64,000 nucleotides of DNA, taken from assembly GCA_019670725.1 (NCBI GenBank), contig AP024629.1, positions 2,232,001-2,296,000 on the forward strand, in the 5' to 3' direction. This document shows, one piece after another, positions 32,854 to 43,088 of this stretch. A model generated the notes under the pieces. It saw only the letters and a program-made list of their open reading frames with translations, did no database searches and was not told where the DNA came from. A program made the translations under genes and the position numbers. This DNA is from Alphaproteobacteria bacterium SO-S41 (lineage in GTDB: Bacteria > Pseudomonadota > Alphaproteobacteria > Micropepsales > Micropepsaceae). Positions within the stretch are counted from its first letter, which is position 1, and each line of letters starts with the position of its first letter.

Positions 32854-34161
32854 ATGTCCGCCCCCAGCGCCGCCGCCACTGCATCGACACGCCAGTCCTT
32901 CTTTTCCGCCAGTTTGAGCCAGACGGACCCGGAGTTGCTCGGCGCGCTGACCAATGAACTGCAGCGCCAGCAGGATCAGATCGAGCTGATTGCTTCAGAA
33001 AACATTGTGTCGCGCGCTGTTCTTGAAGCGCAGGGCTCAGTCCTGACCAACAAATACGCCGAGGGCTATCCCGGTCGGCGCTATTACGGCGGCTGTGAAT
33101 TTGTCGATGTCGCCGAAACATTGGCGATCGATCGCGCCTGCAAGCTCTTCAATGCCAAGTTCGCCAATGTGCAGCCCCATTCGGGCGCGCAGGCGAACCA
33201 GGCCGTCTTCCTCGCCCTGCTGCAGCCGGGCGATGCCTATATGGGCCTCAACCTCGCGGCCGGCGGACACCTGACGCACGGCTCGCCCGCCAATATCTCG
33301 GGCAAGTGGTTCAAGCCGGTGCCCTACAGCGTCCGGCCTGACGATCACCGCATCGACTACGATGAAGTCGCGCGCCTCGCCGAGGCGAACAAGCCGAAGC
33401 TGATCATCGCCGGCGGCTCGGCCTATCCGCGCGCGATCGACTTCAAGCGCTTTCGCGAGATCGCCGATTCCGTCGGCGCGACCTTCATGGTCGATATGGC
33501 GCATTTCGCCGGCCTCGTCGCCGGCGGCGCGCATGCCAATCCGCTGGACCACGCGCATATCGTCACCACGACGACGCATAAGACACTGCGCGGACCGCGC
33601 GGCGGCATGATCCTGACCAACGACGAAGCGCTGGCCAAGAAGATCAACTCGGCCGTCTTCCCCGGCCTGCAGGGCGGCCCGCTGATGCATGTCATCGCCG
33701 CCAAGGCCGTGGCCTTCGGCGAGGCGCTTAGACCTGAGTTCAAGCTCTATGCGAAGAGCGTCGTCGAGAACGCCCAGGCGCTCGCCGAAACGCTGAAGTC
33801 GGGCGGGCTCGACATCGTCTCCGGCGGCACCGACACGCACCTGATGCTGGTTGACCTGCGCCCGAAGAAGACCACCGGCAAGGTCGCCGAAGCGGTGCTG
33901 GAGCGCGCCCACATCACCTGCAACAAGAACGGCATCCCGTTCGATCCGGAAAAGCCGGCGCTGACCTCGGGCATCCGCCTCGGCTCGCCCGCCGGCACGA
34001 CGCGCGGCTTCGGCGTCGCGGAGTTCAAGCAGATCGGCGAGATGATCGTCGAAGTGCTGGACGGCCTCAACGCCAACAGCCCCGAAGGCAATGCGCTGGT
34101 CGAGGAGCGGGTGCGTAATCGCGCGCTCGAACTCTGCGCCAGATTCCCAATCTACGGCTAG
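32854..34161 (+). CDS. glyA: Serine hydroxymethyltransferase
   Basis: GlyA interconverts serine and glycine while charging tetrahydrofolate with a one-carbon unit. The 435-residue PLP enzyme has [50 protein letters not shown] and the PLP-lysine segment [18 protein letters not shown] near residue 243. The N-terminus carries about 15 extra Ala/Ser residues before the family core. It is the first gene of an operon running through nrdR and the riboflavin genes to thiL. Confidence 0.97.
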   Translation: MSAPSAAATASTRQSFFSASLSQTDPELLGALTNELQRQQDQIELIASENIVSRAVLEAQGSVLTNKYAEGYPGRRYYGGCEFVDVAETLAIDRACKLFNAKFANVQPHSGAQANQAVFLALLQPGDAYMGLNLAAGGHLTHGSPANISGKWFKPVPYSVRPDDHRIDYDEVARLAEANKPKLIIAGGSAYPRAIDFKRFREIADSVGATFMVDMAHFAGLVAGGAHANPLDHAHIVTTTTHKTLRGPRGGMILTNDEALAKKINSAVFPGLQGGPLMHVIAAKAVAFGEALRPEFKLYAKSVVENAQALAETLKSGGLDIVSGGTDTHLMLVDLRPKKTTGKVAEAVLERAHITCNKNGIPFDPEKPALTSGIRLGSPAGTTRGFGVAEFKQIGEMIVEVLDGLNANSPEGNALVEERVRNRALELCARFPIYG

Positions 34162-34170
34162 GATTCAAAG

Positions 34171-34650
34171 ATGCGCTGTCCGTTCTGCGGGTCGGAAGAA
34201 ACACAGGTCAAGGACAGCCGTCCGACCGAAGACAATTCGGCCATCCGCCGCCGGCGCTTCTGCGCGGCGTGCAATGCCCGCTTCACGACTTTCGAGCGGG
34301 TGCAGCTGCGCGAACTGACCGTCATCAAGAAGCTCGGCAAGCGCGAGCCCTTCGACCGCGACAAGCTCTATCGCTCCGTCGAGAAGGCCGTGCGCAAGCG
34401 GCCCGTCGAAGCCGAGCGTGTCGAGCGCCTGGTCAGCGGCATCGTTCGCCGCCTGGAAAGCATGGGCGAGACCGATATCGACTCCAAGGAGATCGGCGCG
34501 CTGGTGATGGAGGGCCTCAAGACCCTCGATCCCGTCGCCTATGTCCGCTTCGCCTCGGTCTATCGCAATTTCCGCGAAGTGAACGACTTCGAGAAGTTCG
34601 TCGACCAGCAATATGGCAGGGGCGGCGGCAGTGGTCGCGGCGACAACTGA
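34171..34650 (+). CDS. nrdR: Ribonucleotide reductase regulator NrdR
   Basis: NrdR represses ribonucleotide reductase genes in response to dATP/ATP. The 159-residue product has the four-cysteine zinc ribbon ([40 protein letters not shown]) and an ATP-cone from about residue 49 ([20 protein letters not shown]). It starts 9 bp after glyA. The ribD start lies 38 bp inside its 3' end. NrdR-RibD adjacency is conserved in many bacteria. Confidence 0.97.
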   Translation: MRCPFCGSEETQVKDSRPTEDNSAIRRRRFCAACNARFTTFERVQLRELTVIKKLGKREPFDRDKLYRSVEKAVRKRPVEAERVERLVSGIVRRLESMGETDIDSKEIGALVMEGLKTLDPVAYVRFASVYRNFREVNDFEKFVDQQYGRGGGSGRGDN

Positions 34651-35743
34651 TCTTGAGCACATGGCCGCCGCGCTGGTTCTGGCGCGGCGCGGTCTTGGGC
34701 TGACCTGGCCCAATCCCGCCGTCGGCTGCGTCATCGTCGATGCGGCGGGCCGCGTGGCGGGCCGCGGCTGGACGCAGCCGGGTGGGCGGCCCCACGCCGA
34801 AACCGAAGCGCTGAAGCAGGCCGGCGAACGCGCCAGAGACGGCACCGCCTATGTCACGCTGGAGCCCTGCGCCCATTACGGCAAGACGCCGCCCTGCGCC
34901 GAGGCCCTCATCGCCGCCGGCATCGCGCGCGTCGTCGCGGCGATCGAGGACCCTGATCCACGCACGGCGGGGCAGGGCTTCGCGAAGCTGGAAGCGGCAG
35001 GGATCAAGGTCACGCGCGGCGTCCGGCGCGGCGAGGCAGTCGAGGTGACCGCTGGCTTCCTCACCCGGATCACCAAAGGACGCCCCTTCTTCCTGCTGAA
35101 GAGCGCCATGACGCTCGACGGCCGGATCGCCGCCCATACCGGCGCCAGCCGCTGGATCACCGGCGAGGCGGCGCGGGCACGCGGGCACCTGTCGCGCGCG
35201 CAGGCCGACGCCGTGCTGGTCGGCATCGGCACCGCCATCGCCGACGACCCGCAGCTTGATGTCCGCCTGCCCGGGCTCACCGCCCTCAAGCCCGTCCGCA
35301 TCGTCGCCGACGCGCGCCTCCGCCTGCCGCTGACCTCGAAGCTCGCCCGCAGCGCGCGGACCCAGCCGCTCTGGGTCATTTCGCGTCCCGACGCCGACAA
35401 GGGCCGCGCCGCCGCGTTTCGCGATCTCGGCGCCGAGGTGCTGCATTGCCCCGCCATGGACAGCGGCGAACTCGATCTCACGACCGCGTCCCGCCTGATG
35501 GGCGAGCGTGGCCTCACCCGCGTGCTTGTGGAAGGCGGCGGGCGCATCGCCGCCGGGCTGATGCGGGCGGGCGTCATCGACCGGATCGAGGCCTATCGCT
35601 CCGGCCTCGTCATGGGCGGCGACGGCCTCGCCGGCATCGCCGCGATGGGCGTCACCGGCCCTGCCACCGCGCCGCATTATGATCTGGTTGGCATCGAAAG
35701 AGTGGGTGAAGACGTTCTGGAAACCTGGGCGGCACGCGCGTAG
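34613..35743 (+). CDS. ribD: Bifunctional diaminohydroxyphosphoribosylaminopyrimidine deaminase / reductase
   Basis: RibD carries out the deamination and reduction steps after GTP ring opening in riboflavin synthesis. The 376-residue product has the zinc-dependent deaminase domain first ([14 protein letters not shown], then [19 protein letters not shown]). The reductase domain starts at about residue 155 ([35 protein letters not shown]). ATG 34613 lies 38 bp inside nrdR; an in-frame ATG 16 codons later ([12 protein letters not shown]) is a possible alternative. It is followed by ribE. Confidence 0.95.
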   Translation: MAGAAAVVAATTDLEHMAAALVLARRGLGLTWPNPAVGCVIVDAAGRVAGRGWTQPGGRPHAETEALKQAGERARDGTAYVTLEPCAHYGKTPPCAEALIAAGIARVVAAIEDPDPRTAGQGFAKLEAAGIKVTRGVRRGEAVEVTAGFLTRITKGRPFFLLKSAMTLDGRIAAHTGASRWITGEAARARGHLSRAQADAVLVGIGTAIADDPQLDVRLPGLTALKPVRIVADARLRLPLTSKLARSARTQPLWVISRPDADKGRAAAFRDLGAEVLHCPAMDSGELDLTTASRLMGERGLTRVLVEGGGRIAAGLMRAGVIDRIEAYRSGLVMGGDGLAGIAAMGVTGPATAPHYDLVGIERVGEDVLETWAARA

Positions 35744-35753
35744 AAGAGCGCGC

Positions 35754-36353
35754 ATGTTCACAGGCATCATCACCGACCAGGGCCGCGTCCGGGCGATCTC
35801 CAAGCCCGGCGACACGCTCATCGAGATCGACACCTCCTACGACGTCGCGCGCATCGCCATCGGCGCCTCCATCGCCTGCTCGGGCCCGTGCCTTACCGTC
35901 GTGCGGCGCGGCGTGACGGACGGGCAGGGCTGGTTCGCGGTCGAGGCCTCGGCCGAGACGCTGTCGAAAACCACGATCGGCGACTGGACGGTCGGCACCG
36001 TCATCAACCTGGAACGCGCGTTGCGCGTTGGCGACGAGCTGGGCGGGCACATCGTCAGCGGCCATGTCGACGGCGTCGGCAAGGTTCTGTCGATCACCGC
36101 CGAGGGCCAGTCCTGGCGCTTCAAGTTCCAGGCGCCGGGCGAGCTGATGCGCTACATCGCGCACAAGGGCTCCATCGCCATCGACGGCGTCTCGCTGACG
36201 GTCAACGAGGTCGAGGGCGACACGTTCGGCGTCAACATCATCCCCCACACCTTCGCGGAAACGACCTTCGGCCGGCTGACGCAAGGGCAGCGCATCAATC
36301 TGGAGATCGATGCGCTGGCACGCTACGTGGAACGCATCAGAACTGCGAATTGA
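35754..36353 (+). CDS. ribE: Riboflavin synthase alpha subunit
   Basis: RibE dismutates two 6,7-dimethyl-8-ribityllumazine molecules into riboflavin. The 199-residue product begins MFTGIITDQGRVRAI and shows the two lumazine-binding repeats expected, about residues 1-97 and 98-199 (GHIVSGHVDGVGKVLSI, HKGSIAIDGVSLTVNEV). The start is ATG 35754, 10 bp after ribD; the open frame extends upstream, but the family starts at MFTGI. It is the third riboflavin-related step encoded in this operon. Confidence 0.96.
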   Translation: MFTGIITDQGRVRAISKPGDTLIEIDTSYDVARIAIGASIACSGPCLTVVRRGVTDGQGWFAVEASAETLSKTTIGDWTVGTVINLERALRVGDELGGHIVSGHVDGVGKVLSITAEGQSWRFKFQAPGELMRYIAHKGSIAIDGVSLTVNEVEGDTFGVNIIPHTFAETTFGRLTQGQRINLEIDALARYVERIRTAN

Positions 36354-36366
36354 AGGCGCAAGCGCC

Positions 36367-37491
36367 ATGAACGAGTACACCAACTACATCGCATCGATCG
36401 AGGACGTCATCGAGGACGCCCGCAACGGCAAGATGTTCATTCTTGTCGATGCCGAGGACCGCGAGAACGAGGGCGACCTCGTCATCCCCGCGCAGATGGT
36501 GACGCCCGCCGCCATCAACTTCATGGCGCGGTTCGGCCGCGGCCTGATCTGCCTCGCGCTCACCGCCGAACGCGGCGAGCAGCTGAAGCTCAATCCCATG
36601 AGCCAGCACAACGGCACGCCCCTGGGCACCGCGTTCACCGTCTCCATCGAGGCGAAGGAAGGCATTTCCACCGGCATCTCGGCGCATGATCGCGCGCACA
36701 CCGTGACGGTCGCGATCGATCCGACCAAGGGCGTCGACGACATCGTTTCGCCGGGCCATGTCTTCCCGTTGATCGCGCGTCAGGGCGGCGTTCTGGTGCG
36801 CACCGGCCATACCGAGGCGGCGGTCGATATCTCGCGCCTCGCCGGCCTCTATCCCGCTGGCGTCATCTGCGAGATCATGAACGACGACGGCACCATGGCG
36901 CGGCTGCCTGATCTCGTCGGCTTCGCCCAGCTGCACAATCTCAAGATCGGCACGATCGCCGACCTCATCGCCTATCGCCGCCGCTACGATCATCCGATCA
37001 AGCGCGTGATGGAGAGCAACGTCGAGAGCGACTATGGCGGCGCTTTCAAGCTGATCGTCTACCAGAACCAGATCGACCACGCCGAGCATATCGCGTTGGT
37101 GAAGGGCGACATCTCCGGCGATGAGCCCGTGCTGGTGCGCATGCATGCGGTCAATGTTTTCGAGGATCTGCTCGGCTTCAAGACCGGTCGCCAGGACCTG
37201 TTGCCCCAGGCGATGCAGGAACTGGCGTCGGAGGGGCGAGGCGTCCTCGTGCTGATCCGCGATACGAAGGACTTGGCGCCGATGGCGACCGGCCGCCGTA
37301 TCCAGGACCAGGCGGCGAAGGAACAGGCGATGCTGAAGGAATACGGCGTGGGGGCGCAGATCCTCACCGATCTCGGCGTCACCTCCATGCAGCTTCTGTC
37401 TCGCACCGAACCGCGCAAGATCGTCGGTCTGGAAGGCTACGGCCTGACGGTCGAAGGCCATCGCGACATTCCCCGGAAAGGCGACAACTGA
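36367..37491 (+). CDS. ribB: 3,4-dihydroxy-2-butanone 4-phosphate synthase with degenerate GTP cyclohydrolase II domain
   Basis: A 374-residue fusion. Residues about 8-205 are RibB, which makes the four-carbon unit of riboflavin from ribulose 5-phosphate. The active-site stretches [34 protein letters not shown] and [16 protein letters not shown] are intact. Residues about 213-374 align with GTP cyclohydrolase II, but the three-cysteine zinc site and the catalytic segment are missing: the region reads [20 protein letters not shown], then [10 protein letters not shown]. This matches the RibBX type, in which the second domain lacks activity. A true RibA must be encoded elsewhere. Confidence 0.92.
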   Translation: MNEYTNYIASIEDVIEDARNGKMFILVDAEDRENEGDLVIPAQMVTPAAINFMARFGRGLICLALTAERGEQLKLNPMSQHNGTPLGTAFTVSIEAKEGISTGISAHDRAHTVTVAIDPTKGVDDIVSPGHVFPLIARQGGVLVRTGHTEAAVDISRLAGLYPAGVICEIMNDDGTMARLPDLVGFAQLHNLKIGTIADLIAYRRRYDHPIKRVMESNVESDYGGAFKLIVYQNQIDHAEHIALVKGDISGDEPVLVRMHAVNVFEDLLGFKTGRQDLLPQAMQELASEGRGVLVLIRDTKDLAPMATGRRIQDQAAKEQAMLKEYGVGAQILTDLGVTSMQLLSRTEPRKIVGLEGYGLTVEGHRDIPRKGDN

Positions 37492-37949
37492 TGGCCCCGA
37501 AACCGCATCTCCTGCTCGTGGAAGCCCGCTTCTACGACGACATTTCCGACGCGCTCTATGAAGGCGCGAAGATGGCGCTCGAAGCGGCTGGCGCGACCCA
37601 TGACCGCGTGACCGTTCCGGGCGCGCTCGAAATTCCCTATGCCATCCGCATGGCGGTCGAGGCGACGGACGAAGGCACGCTCGCCAAGCCCTATGACGGC
37701 TATGTCGCACTCGGCGCCGTCATCCGCGGCGAGACCACGCATTACGAGATCGTCTCGAACGAATCCGCCCGCGGCATCATGAACCTGACGCTGGAAGGCA
37801 TCGCCATCGGCAACGGCATCCTGACCGTCGAGGACGAAGAGCAGGCCTGGGAACGGGCCAGCGCCGAGAAGCTGGACAAGGGCGGCGGGGCCGCCGCGGC
37901 GGCGCTCGCCATGATCGCCTGGCGCCGCAAGCTCGGCCTGGAGTCGTGA
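37491..37949 (+). CDS. ribH: 6,7-dimethyl-8-ribityllumazine synthase
   Basis: RibH joins the pyrimidine and the four-carbon unit to form lumazine, the riboflavin synthase substrate. The 152-residue product has [55 protein letters not shown] with the catalytic His, and an ITL..-like [16 protein letters not shown] near the end. The start shares its A with the ribB stop (TGATG). The stop overlaps the GTG of nusB. Confidence 0.96.
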   Translation: MAPKPHLLLVEARFYDDISDALYEGAKMALEAAGATHDRVTVPGALEIPYAIRMAVEATDEGTLAKPYDGYVALGAVIRGETTHYEIVSNESARGIMNLTLEGIAIGNGILTVEDEEQAWERASAEKLDKGGGAAAAALAMIAWRRKLGLES

Positions 37950-38425
37950 GCAAGCCGCGCATCACCCGCAGCCGCGCGCGTCTCGCCGCCGCGCAAGCCT
38001 TGTATCAGCTGGACATCGGCGGCGAGGATGCCGGCGAGGTCGTGTCCGAATTCCAGAGCCACCGCCTCGGTTTCGAGCAGGATGCCCTGCAGGGCGAAAC
38101 GCTGGGCGATTCCGATGAGAAGCTGTTCGCCGACATCGTCAACGGCGTGGTCAGCCGCCAGGTCGAGATCGACAAGGCGCTGGCGGGCGCGCTGGTCGCG
38201 GGCTGGGCGCTCGACCGGGTCGATGCGACGTTGCGCGCCGTGATGCGCGCCGCCGCCTATGAAATCATCGCCCGGCCCGACGTGCCGGCCAAGGTCGTGC
38301 TCGACGAATATATCCGCGTCGCCGACGCGTTCTTCGGCGGCGAAGAGGTGAAGTTCGCCAACGGCGTGCTCAACACGCTGGCCCGCAAGGTCCGCCCGAC
38401 CGAATTCGGTATTCCCGCGCAGTGA
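37946..38425 (+). CDS. nusB: Transcription antitermination factor NusB
   Basis: NusB, with NusE, binds the boxA RNA element and prevents early termination of rRNA operons. The 159-residue all-helical product has [19 protein letters not shown] at the N-terminus and [20 protein letters not shown] then [20 protein letters not shown] in the C-terminal half, the family signatures. It starts at GTG 37946, overlapping the ribH stop in GTGA. The same overlap recurs at its 3' end with thiL. RibH-NusB linkage is widely conserved. Confidence 0.95.
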   Translation: MSKPRITRSRARLAAAQALYQLDIGGEDAGEVVSEFQSHRLGFEQDALQGETLGDSDEKLFADIVNGVVSRQVEIDKALAGALVAGWALDRVDATLRAVMRAAAYEIIARPDVPAKVVLDEYIRVADAFFGGEEVKFANGVLNTLARKVRPTEFGIPAQ

Positions 38426-39408
38426 GCGGGCAGGGCGAATTCGCTCTCATCGCGCGCCACTTCGCGCCGCTCACGAAGGGCGTGCCGCTCGCCTTCGGCC
38501 TTACCGATGATGCGGCGATGCTGAAGCCCCGTAAGGGCCAGGCGCTGGTCGTTACCGCCGATGCAATCGTCGAAGGCGTGCACTACCTGCCCGACGATCC
38601 GCCCGAGACGATCGCCCGCAAGCTGCTGCGCGTGAACCTGTCGGACCTCGCCGCCAAGGGCGCGACGCCACGCGCCTATCTCCTCACTGCGGCGTTCCCG
38701 CGCGACGTGAAAGAGCCGTGGATCGCCGCCTTCGCGCGCGGGCTGAAGCAGGACCAGGCGCATTTCGGCGTCCATCTGCTCGGCGGCGATACGGTGGCGA
38801 CGCCGGGACCGGCGACCTTCAGCCTGACTGCGATCGGCGAAGTACCCGGCGCCAGGATGCTGCGCCGCTCCGGCGCCCGTCCCGGCGATCTCGTCTGTGT
38901 CAGCGGCACGATCGGCGATGGCGGCTTCGGCCTCGCCGAACTGCGCCAACCACATCCCGACCTCACCGATGCCCAGCGCCGCTTCCTGATCGCCCGCTAC
39001 CGCATCCCGCAGCCGCGCACCCGGCTGGGACCGTCGCTGCTCGGCCTCGCCAGCGCGGCCCTCGACGTCTCCGACGGCCTTATCCAGGACCTCGGCCACA
39101 TCGCCCGCCAATCCGGCGTCGGCCTCAGCATCGACGCTGCCGCCGTGCCGCTGTCGCCGGCCGGTCTGGCGATCGCGCGCGGGGATCCACCGGCCCGACT
39201 GCGGGCGCTCAGCGCCGGCGACGACTATGAGATCGCGTTCACGGTGCCCAAGGCGCGGCTCAAGGCGATGGAAGCCGCGGCCGCCAAGGCCCGCATCCGC
39301 GTCTCGGTCATCGGCCGGGTCATGAAGGGGCAGGGCGTCACGGTCCTTGGGCCTGACGGCACGCCGTTCGAGGCCGGCCCCGGCGGTTTTGACCATTTCG
39401 GCCGCTAA
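38422..39408 (+). CDS. thiL: Thiamine-monophosphate kinase
   Basis: ThiL phosphorylates thiamine monophosphate to the active cofactor thiamine diphosphate. The 328-residue product has the AIR-synthase-like fold, with GEFALIARHFAPL, LTDDAAMLKPRKGQALVVTA, VNLSDLAAKGATPRAYLL, HLLGGDTVATPG and ALDVSDGLIQDLGHIARQSG in the usual order. GTG 38422 overlaps the nusB stop. It is probably the last gene of the glyA-thiL operon; the exported protein gene 36 bp further on may be part of it. Confidence 0.95.
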   Translation: MSGQGEFALIARHFAPLTKGVPLAFGLTDDAAMLKPRKGQALVVTADAIVEGVHYLPDDPPETIARKLLRVNLSDLAAKGATPRAYLLTAAFPRDVKEPWIAAFARGLKQDQAHFGVHLLGGDTVATPGPATFSLTAIGEVPGARMLRRSGARPGDLVCVSGTIGDGGFGLAELRQPHPDLTDAQRRFLIARYRIPQPRTRLGPSLLGLASAALDVSDGLIQDLGHIARQSGVGLSIDAAAVPLSPAGLAIARGDPPARLRALSAGDDYEIAFTVPKARLKAMEAAAAKARIRVSVIGRVMKGQGVTVLGPDGTPFEAGPGGFDHFGR

Positions 39409-39444
39409 CCCGGACTTAAGCCTGACGGGCGCAGAGTGGCCCTC

Positions 39445-39963
39445 ATGCGCCTCGTCATTCTCGCCGCTGCCTGCTTGCTCGCCCTCGTCACGGCCACCCC
39501 GGCGCTCGCATCGGGCGCGCCTGTCGCGAAGGAAGACGCCGGCGACCTGACGGAGCTGGAGCTGCCCATGCTGGTCGCCCCGGTCACGGTCAACGGGCGG
39601 CTCTACCACTACGCCTATATGCGCATCCTCCTGAAGGCCAAGGACAGTGCGACGGCCGATATCGCCCGCGACAAGGTCCCCTTCATCCTTGACGCCATGC
39701 TGCGCGAGACCCACCGCGCGACCATCACGGCCAATAACGACCCGGGCCAGATCGACGGAAAAGGCCTCGAAAAGCGCCTTTTTGACGCCGCCAACGCGAC
39801 GATCGGCGCCGGTTCGTTCGTCTCGCTGACCTTCCGCGACACGATCCAGACGGACGACCCCGCCTCGAATCAGGCCGCGGCCGAAGCCGCCGCCGAGGAG
39901 GCCGCCGCGGCCGAGTTCGCCGCCCAGACGGCGAAGAAGCCCGCGCCGTCAGCGCACCATTAA
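39445..39963 (+). CDS. Exported protein of unknown function
   Basis: A 172-residue protein starting at ATG 39445. The signal peptide is clear (MRLVILAAACLLALVTATPA, cleaved near ALASGA). The core has LELPMLVAPVTVNGRLYHYA, FILDAMLRETHR and FVSLTFRDTIQTDDP. It ends in an alanine/glutamate-rich tail (AAAEAAAEEAAAAEFAAQ). Its spacing of conserved-looking segments faintly recalls FliL-type periplasmic domains, but I cannot assign it. It follows thiL by 36 bp. Confidence 0.7.
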   Translation: MRLVILAAACLLALVTATPALASGAPVAKEDAGDLTELELPMLVAPVTVNGRLYHYAYMRILLKAKDSATADIARDKVPFILDAMLRETHRATITANNDPGQIDGKGLEKRLFDAANATIGAGSFVSLTFRDTIQTDDPASNQAAAEAAAEEAAAAEFAAQTAKKPAPSAHH

Positions 39964-40034
39964 AACCTTCTTGGACCGGGCGTTGCCATAACCGCCCGCA
40001 TTTGGCATAAGCCCGGCGCTTCGCAGCGGGGGCC

Positions 40035-40049
40035 GGTCACGTCGTGACC
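40035..40049. promoter_or_regulatory. Palindrome upstream of hppA
   Basis: GGTCACG, T and CGTGACC form a perfect 7-bp inverted repeat in the 195-bp gap before hppA. It could be a regulator site. Nothing else in 39964-40158 is recognisable apart from the hppA ribosome-binding site GAGAGG. Confidence 0.35.
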
Positions 40050-40158
40050 ATGGGGGCATACCGCTGCCGCTCGGATGGAAGCGGCTTCTAAACGGCGCAA
40101 AAAAGGCGCCCGCCGACCGGCCAAGTCCGACCTTCGACAATCAATCGAGAGGTCATCC

Positions 40159-42315
40159 GTGGATCCTACTACAATCATCTGGGCAACGATCGGCTGCGGC
40201 ATCGCCGCAATCGTTTATGGCCTGTGGGCGACTGCTTCCATTCTCGCCCAGAGCGCGGGCAATGCCCGCATGCAGGAAATCGCCGCCGCCATTCAGGAAG
40301 GCGCCAACGCCTACCTGGCGCGGCAGTACATCACGATCACCATCGTGGGCGTGGTCGTCGCGATCATCGTCGGCGTGTTGCTGGGCGGCCTTGCCGCCGT
40401 CGGCTTCGTGATCGGCGCCGTGCTCTCGGGCATCGCCGGCTATGTCGGCATGCTTGTCTCGGTGCGCGCCAACGTGCGTACGGCGGAGGCCTCGCGCCTC
40501 GGCCTGGCACAGGGCCTCGCCACCGCCTTCAAGGCGGGCGCGATCACCGGCATGCTCGTCGCGGGCCTCGCGCTCCTCGGCGTCACCGTCTATTTCTACG
40601 TCCTGATCGGTCCGATGCAGTACGCGCCGGACTCGCGCACCGTGGTCGTCGCGTTCATCGCGCTCAGCCTCGGCGCCTCGCTGGTCTCGATCTTCGCCCG
40701 TCTCGGCGGCGGCATCTTCACCAAGGGTGCGGATGTCGGCGGCGACATGGTCGGCAAGGTCGAAGCGGGTATTCCCGAAGATGACCCCCGCAACCCCGCC
40801 ACGATCGCCGACAACGTGGGCGACAATGTCGGCGACTGCGCCGGCATGGCGGCCGACCTGTTCGAAACCTATGTCGTGACCGCGGTCGCCACGATGCTGC
40901 TCGCCAGCATCTTCTTCGGCGGTTCGCCGTTGCTTCTGCCGATGATGCTGCTCCCGCTCGCCATCGGCGGCGCGTGCATCCTGACCTCGATCGCCGGCAC
41001 GTTCTTCGTGCGCCTCGGCCCGTCGAAGAACATCATGGGCGCCCTCTACAAGGGCCTCATCGCCACCGGCGTCCTGTCGATCGGCGCGCTGGCCGGCGTG
41101 ATCTACGCGCTCATCGGCTTCGGCACGAAGATCAACTACGCCGGCGCCCCGCACGAGTTCACCGGCACGACGCTGTTCATCTGCGGCGTGATCGGCCTCG
41201 TGGTTACGGCGCTGATCGTGATCGTCACCGAGTACTACACCGGCACGGGCAAGCGCCCGGTCGTCTCGATCGCCCAGGCCTCGGTCACCGGCCACGGCAC
41301 CAATGTCATCCAGGGCCTCGCGGTCTCGATGGAATCGACGGCGCTGCCGGCGATCATCATCGTGGGCGGCATCATCTCCTGCTACATGATGGCGGGCCTC
41401 TTCGGCATCGCCGTCGCCGTGGCGACGATGCTGGCGCTGGCGGGCATGATCGTGGCGCTCGACGCCTTCGGTCCGGTCACCGACAATGCCGGCGGCATCG
41501 CCGAAATGGCAGGCCTCGACAAGGAAGTCCGTCACACGACGGACGCCCTCGACGCGGTCGGCAACACGACCAAGGCGGTCACCAAGGGCTACGCGATCGG
41601 TTCGGCCGGTCTCGGCGCGCTGGTGCTGTTCGCGGCGTACACCTCGGACATCCAGCACTTCATCGCGGAAGCGGCGCCCGGCACCTTCTTTGCCGGGATC
41701 AATCAGCTGACCTTCTCGCTGTCGAGCCCGTGGGTCGTTTCCGGCCTGCTGATCGGCGGCCTGCTGCCGTATCTGTTCGGCGGCATGGCGATGACGGCGG
41801 TCGGCCGCGCCGCGCAGGCGGTGGTCGAGGAAGTCCGTCGCCAGTTCCGCGAAGACAAGGGCATCATGGCCGGAACCTCGAAGCCGAACTACGGCCGCGC
41901 GGTGGACATGCTGACCAAGGCCGCGATCCGCGAAATGATCGTGCCCTCGCTGCTGCCCGTACTGTCGCCGATCGTGCTGTTCTTTGCCGTCCTCTACATC
42001 TCGGGCGACAAGGCTTCGGCGCTTGAAGCGGTCGGCGCGATGCTGCTCGGCGTCATCGTCACCGGCATCTTTGTCGCCATCTCGATGACCTCGGGCGGCG
42101 GCGCCTGGGACAACGCCAAGAAGTCCTTCGAAGACGGTTTCGTCGACAAGGACGGCGTGAAGCACCTGAAGGGTTCGGACGCCCACAAGTCGTCCGTCAC
42201 CGGCGACACCGTCGGCGACCCCTACAAGGACACGGCGGGCCCCGCCGTGAACCCGCTGATCAAGATCACCAACATCGTGGCGCTGCTGCTGCTCGCCGTG
42301 CTCGCGCACGGCTAA
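40159..42315 (+). CDS. hppA: K+-independent membrane-bound proton-pumping pyrophosphatase
   Basis: HppA couples pyrophosphate hydrolysis to proton export across the inner membrane. The 718-residue product has about 16 transmembrane segments and the signature motifs [20 protein letters not shown] then [19 protein letters not shown], and late on [13 protein letters not shown]. The segment [17 protein letters not shown] has Lys (residue 472) where K+-dependent enzymes have Ala, which marks the K+-independent proton pump. The start is GTG 40159 with GAGAGG six bases upstream; an in-frame ATG at 40075 would add a basic, non-homologous extension. A strong terminator follows. Confidence 0.95.
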   Translation: MDPTTIIWATIGCGIAAIVYGLWATASILAQSAGNARMQEIAAAIQEGANAYLARQYITITIVGVVVAIIVGVLLGGLAAVGFVIGAVLSGIAGYVGMLVSVRANVRTAEASRLGLAQGLATAFKAGAITGMLVAGLALLGVTVYFYVLIGPMQYAPDSRTVVVAFIALSLGASLVSIFARLGGGIFTKGADVGGDMVGKVEAGIPEDDPRNPATIADNVGDNVGDCAGMAADLFETYVVTAVATMLLASIFFGGSPLLLPMMLLPLAIGGACILTSIAGTFFVRLGPSKNIMGALYKGLIATGVLSIGALAGVIYALIGFGTKINYAGAPHEFTGTTLFICGVIGLVVTALIVIVTEYYTGTGKRPVVSIAQASVTGHGTNVIQGLAVSMESTALPAIIIVGGIISCYMMAGLFGIAVAVATMLALAGMIVALDAFGPVTDNAGGIAEMAGLDKEVRHTTDALDAVGNTTKAVTKGYAIGSAGLGALVLFAAYTSDIQHFIAEAAPGTFFAGINQLTFSLSSPWVVSGLLIGGLLPYLFGGMAMTAVGRAAQAVVEEVRRQFREDKGIMAGTSKPNYGRAVDMLTKAAIREMIVPSLLPVLSPIVLFFAVLYISGDKASALEAVGAMLLGVIVTGIFVAISMTSGGGAWDNAKKSFEDGFVDKDGVKHLKGSDAHKSSVTGDTVGDPYKDTAGPAVNPLIKITNIVALLLLAVLAHG

Positions 42316-42337
42316 GCCTGGCCACAGATCGACCGGG

Positions 42338-42370
42338 AAGGGCGCGGAGCAATCCGCGCCCTTTTCTTTT
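42338..42370 (+). terminator. Rho-independent terminator after hppA
   Basis: AAGGGCGCGGA (42338-42348), a GCAA loop and TCCGCGCCCTT (42353-42363) form a perfect 11-bp stem followed by TTCTTTTG. Confidence 0.88.
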
Positions 42371-42443
42371 GCCGTCACCACCCTGTGATGAGGGCGACGC
42401 CGGGATCGCGCTCATGATCCGAGGAAACAGGGGAGGGCCTCCG

Positions 42444-43016
42444 ATGTCAGCAGTCCGCAGTCTCGTGCTCGGTATCTTCGTTGCGTGTGCGGGCCTCTCG
42501 CCGATGGCGCACACCGCCATCGCGGCGCAGGCACCGGCCGGCGAGCGCGACGGCCAGAAGGATTTTGATTTCGAGATCGGCACCTGGACGACGAAGGTTC
42601 AGGTCCTGACCAATCCGCTGTCCGGTGCGCCCGCCGAATGGGCGCAGTTCGAGGGCACCAGCATCGTCCGGCCGCTGCTCGACGGCCGCGCCAATTTCGT
42701 CGAACTCTCGATCGCCAGCGCCGACGGCAAGATCGAGGGCGGCTCGCTGCGGCTCTACAACCCCAAGACCCGCCAATGGAACGTGAACTACGCCAGCCTC
42801 GGCAACGGCACGCTGACCGCGCCGATCTATGGCGCCTTCGACGGGGCGGGGAAGGGCACCTTTTACGGCCAGGACACGCTGGACGGGCGCGTCATCATGG
42901 TGCGCTTCGTCATCACCCAGGCCTCGAAGGATGAAGTGAAGTTCGAGCAGGCGTACTCCGCCGATGGCGGCATGACCTGGGCGACCAACTGGATCGCGGT
43001 CGATACGCGGTCCTGA
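42444..43016 (+). CDS. Exported protein with DFEIGTW motif (DUF1579-like)
   Basis: A 190-residue protein with a signal peptide (VLGIFVACAGLSPMAHTAIA, cleaved near AIAAQA). The mature part begins KDFDFEIGTWTTKVQVLTN, a motif of small exported or cytoplasmic lipocalin-like families such as DUF1579. Later it has LRLYNPKTRQWNVNYASLG and a C-terminal FEQAYSADGGMTWATNWIAV. A beta-barrel binding protein is likely, but the ligand is unknown. A good ribosome-binding site (GGGGAGG) precedes ATG 42444. It lies between the hppA terminator and an ArsR operator. Confidence 0.72.
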   Translation: MSAVRSLVLGIFVACAGLSPMAHTAIAAQAPAGERDGQKDFDFEIGTWTTKVQVLTNPLSGAPAEWAQFEGTSIVRPLLDGRANFVELSIASADGKIEGGSLRLYNPKTRQWNVNYASLGNGTLTAPIYGAFDGAGKGTFYGQDTLDGRVIMVRFVITQASKDEVKFEQAYSADGGMTWATNWIAVDTRS

Positions 43017-43037
43017 GCTGACGCACCCTTGACGCAA

Positions 43038-43079
43038 TCTAGTTCGATAATTATCTAATTAGATAGCTGTCGAACTAGA
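43038..43079. promoter_or_regulatory. 42-bp palindromic operator of the ArsR-type regulator
   Basis: The outer arms are TCTAGTTCGA (43038-43047) and TCGAACTAGA (43070-43079). The centre contains a perfect 14-bp palindrome, TATCTAATTAGATA (43052-43065). It ends 9 bp before the regulator's ATG and covers a possible -10 (TATCTA) lying 17 bp from TTGACG at 43029-43034, which suggests autorepression. Confidence 0.75.
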
Positions 43080-43088
43080 GTTTGTGCC

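Noticed and set aside
34613-34650. FMN riboswitch for the riboflavin genes
   Set aside because: ribD starts inside nrdR, and no RFN-element sequence is seen in or ahead of the operon.
40075-40158. N-terminal extension of hppA from ATG 40075
   Set aside because: The added residues are basic and unlike the family, whereas GTG 40159 has a well-placed GAGAGG and starts the conserved membrane helix.
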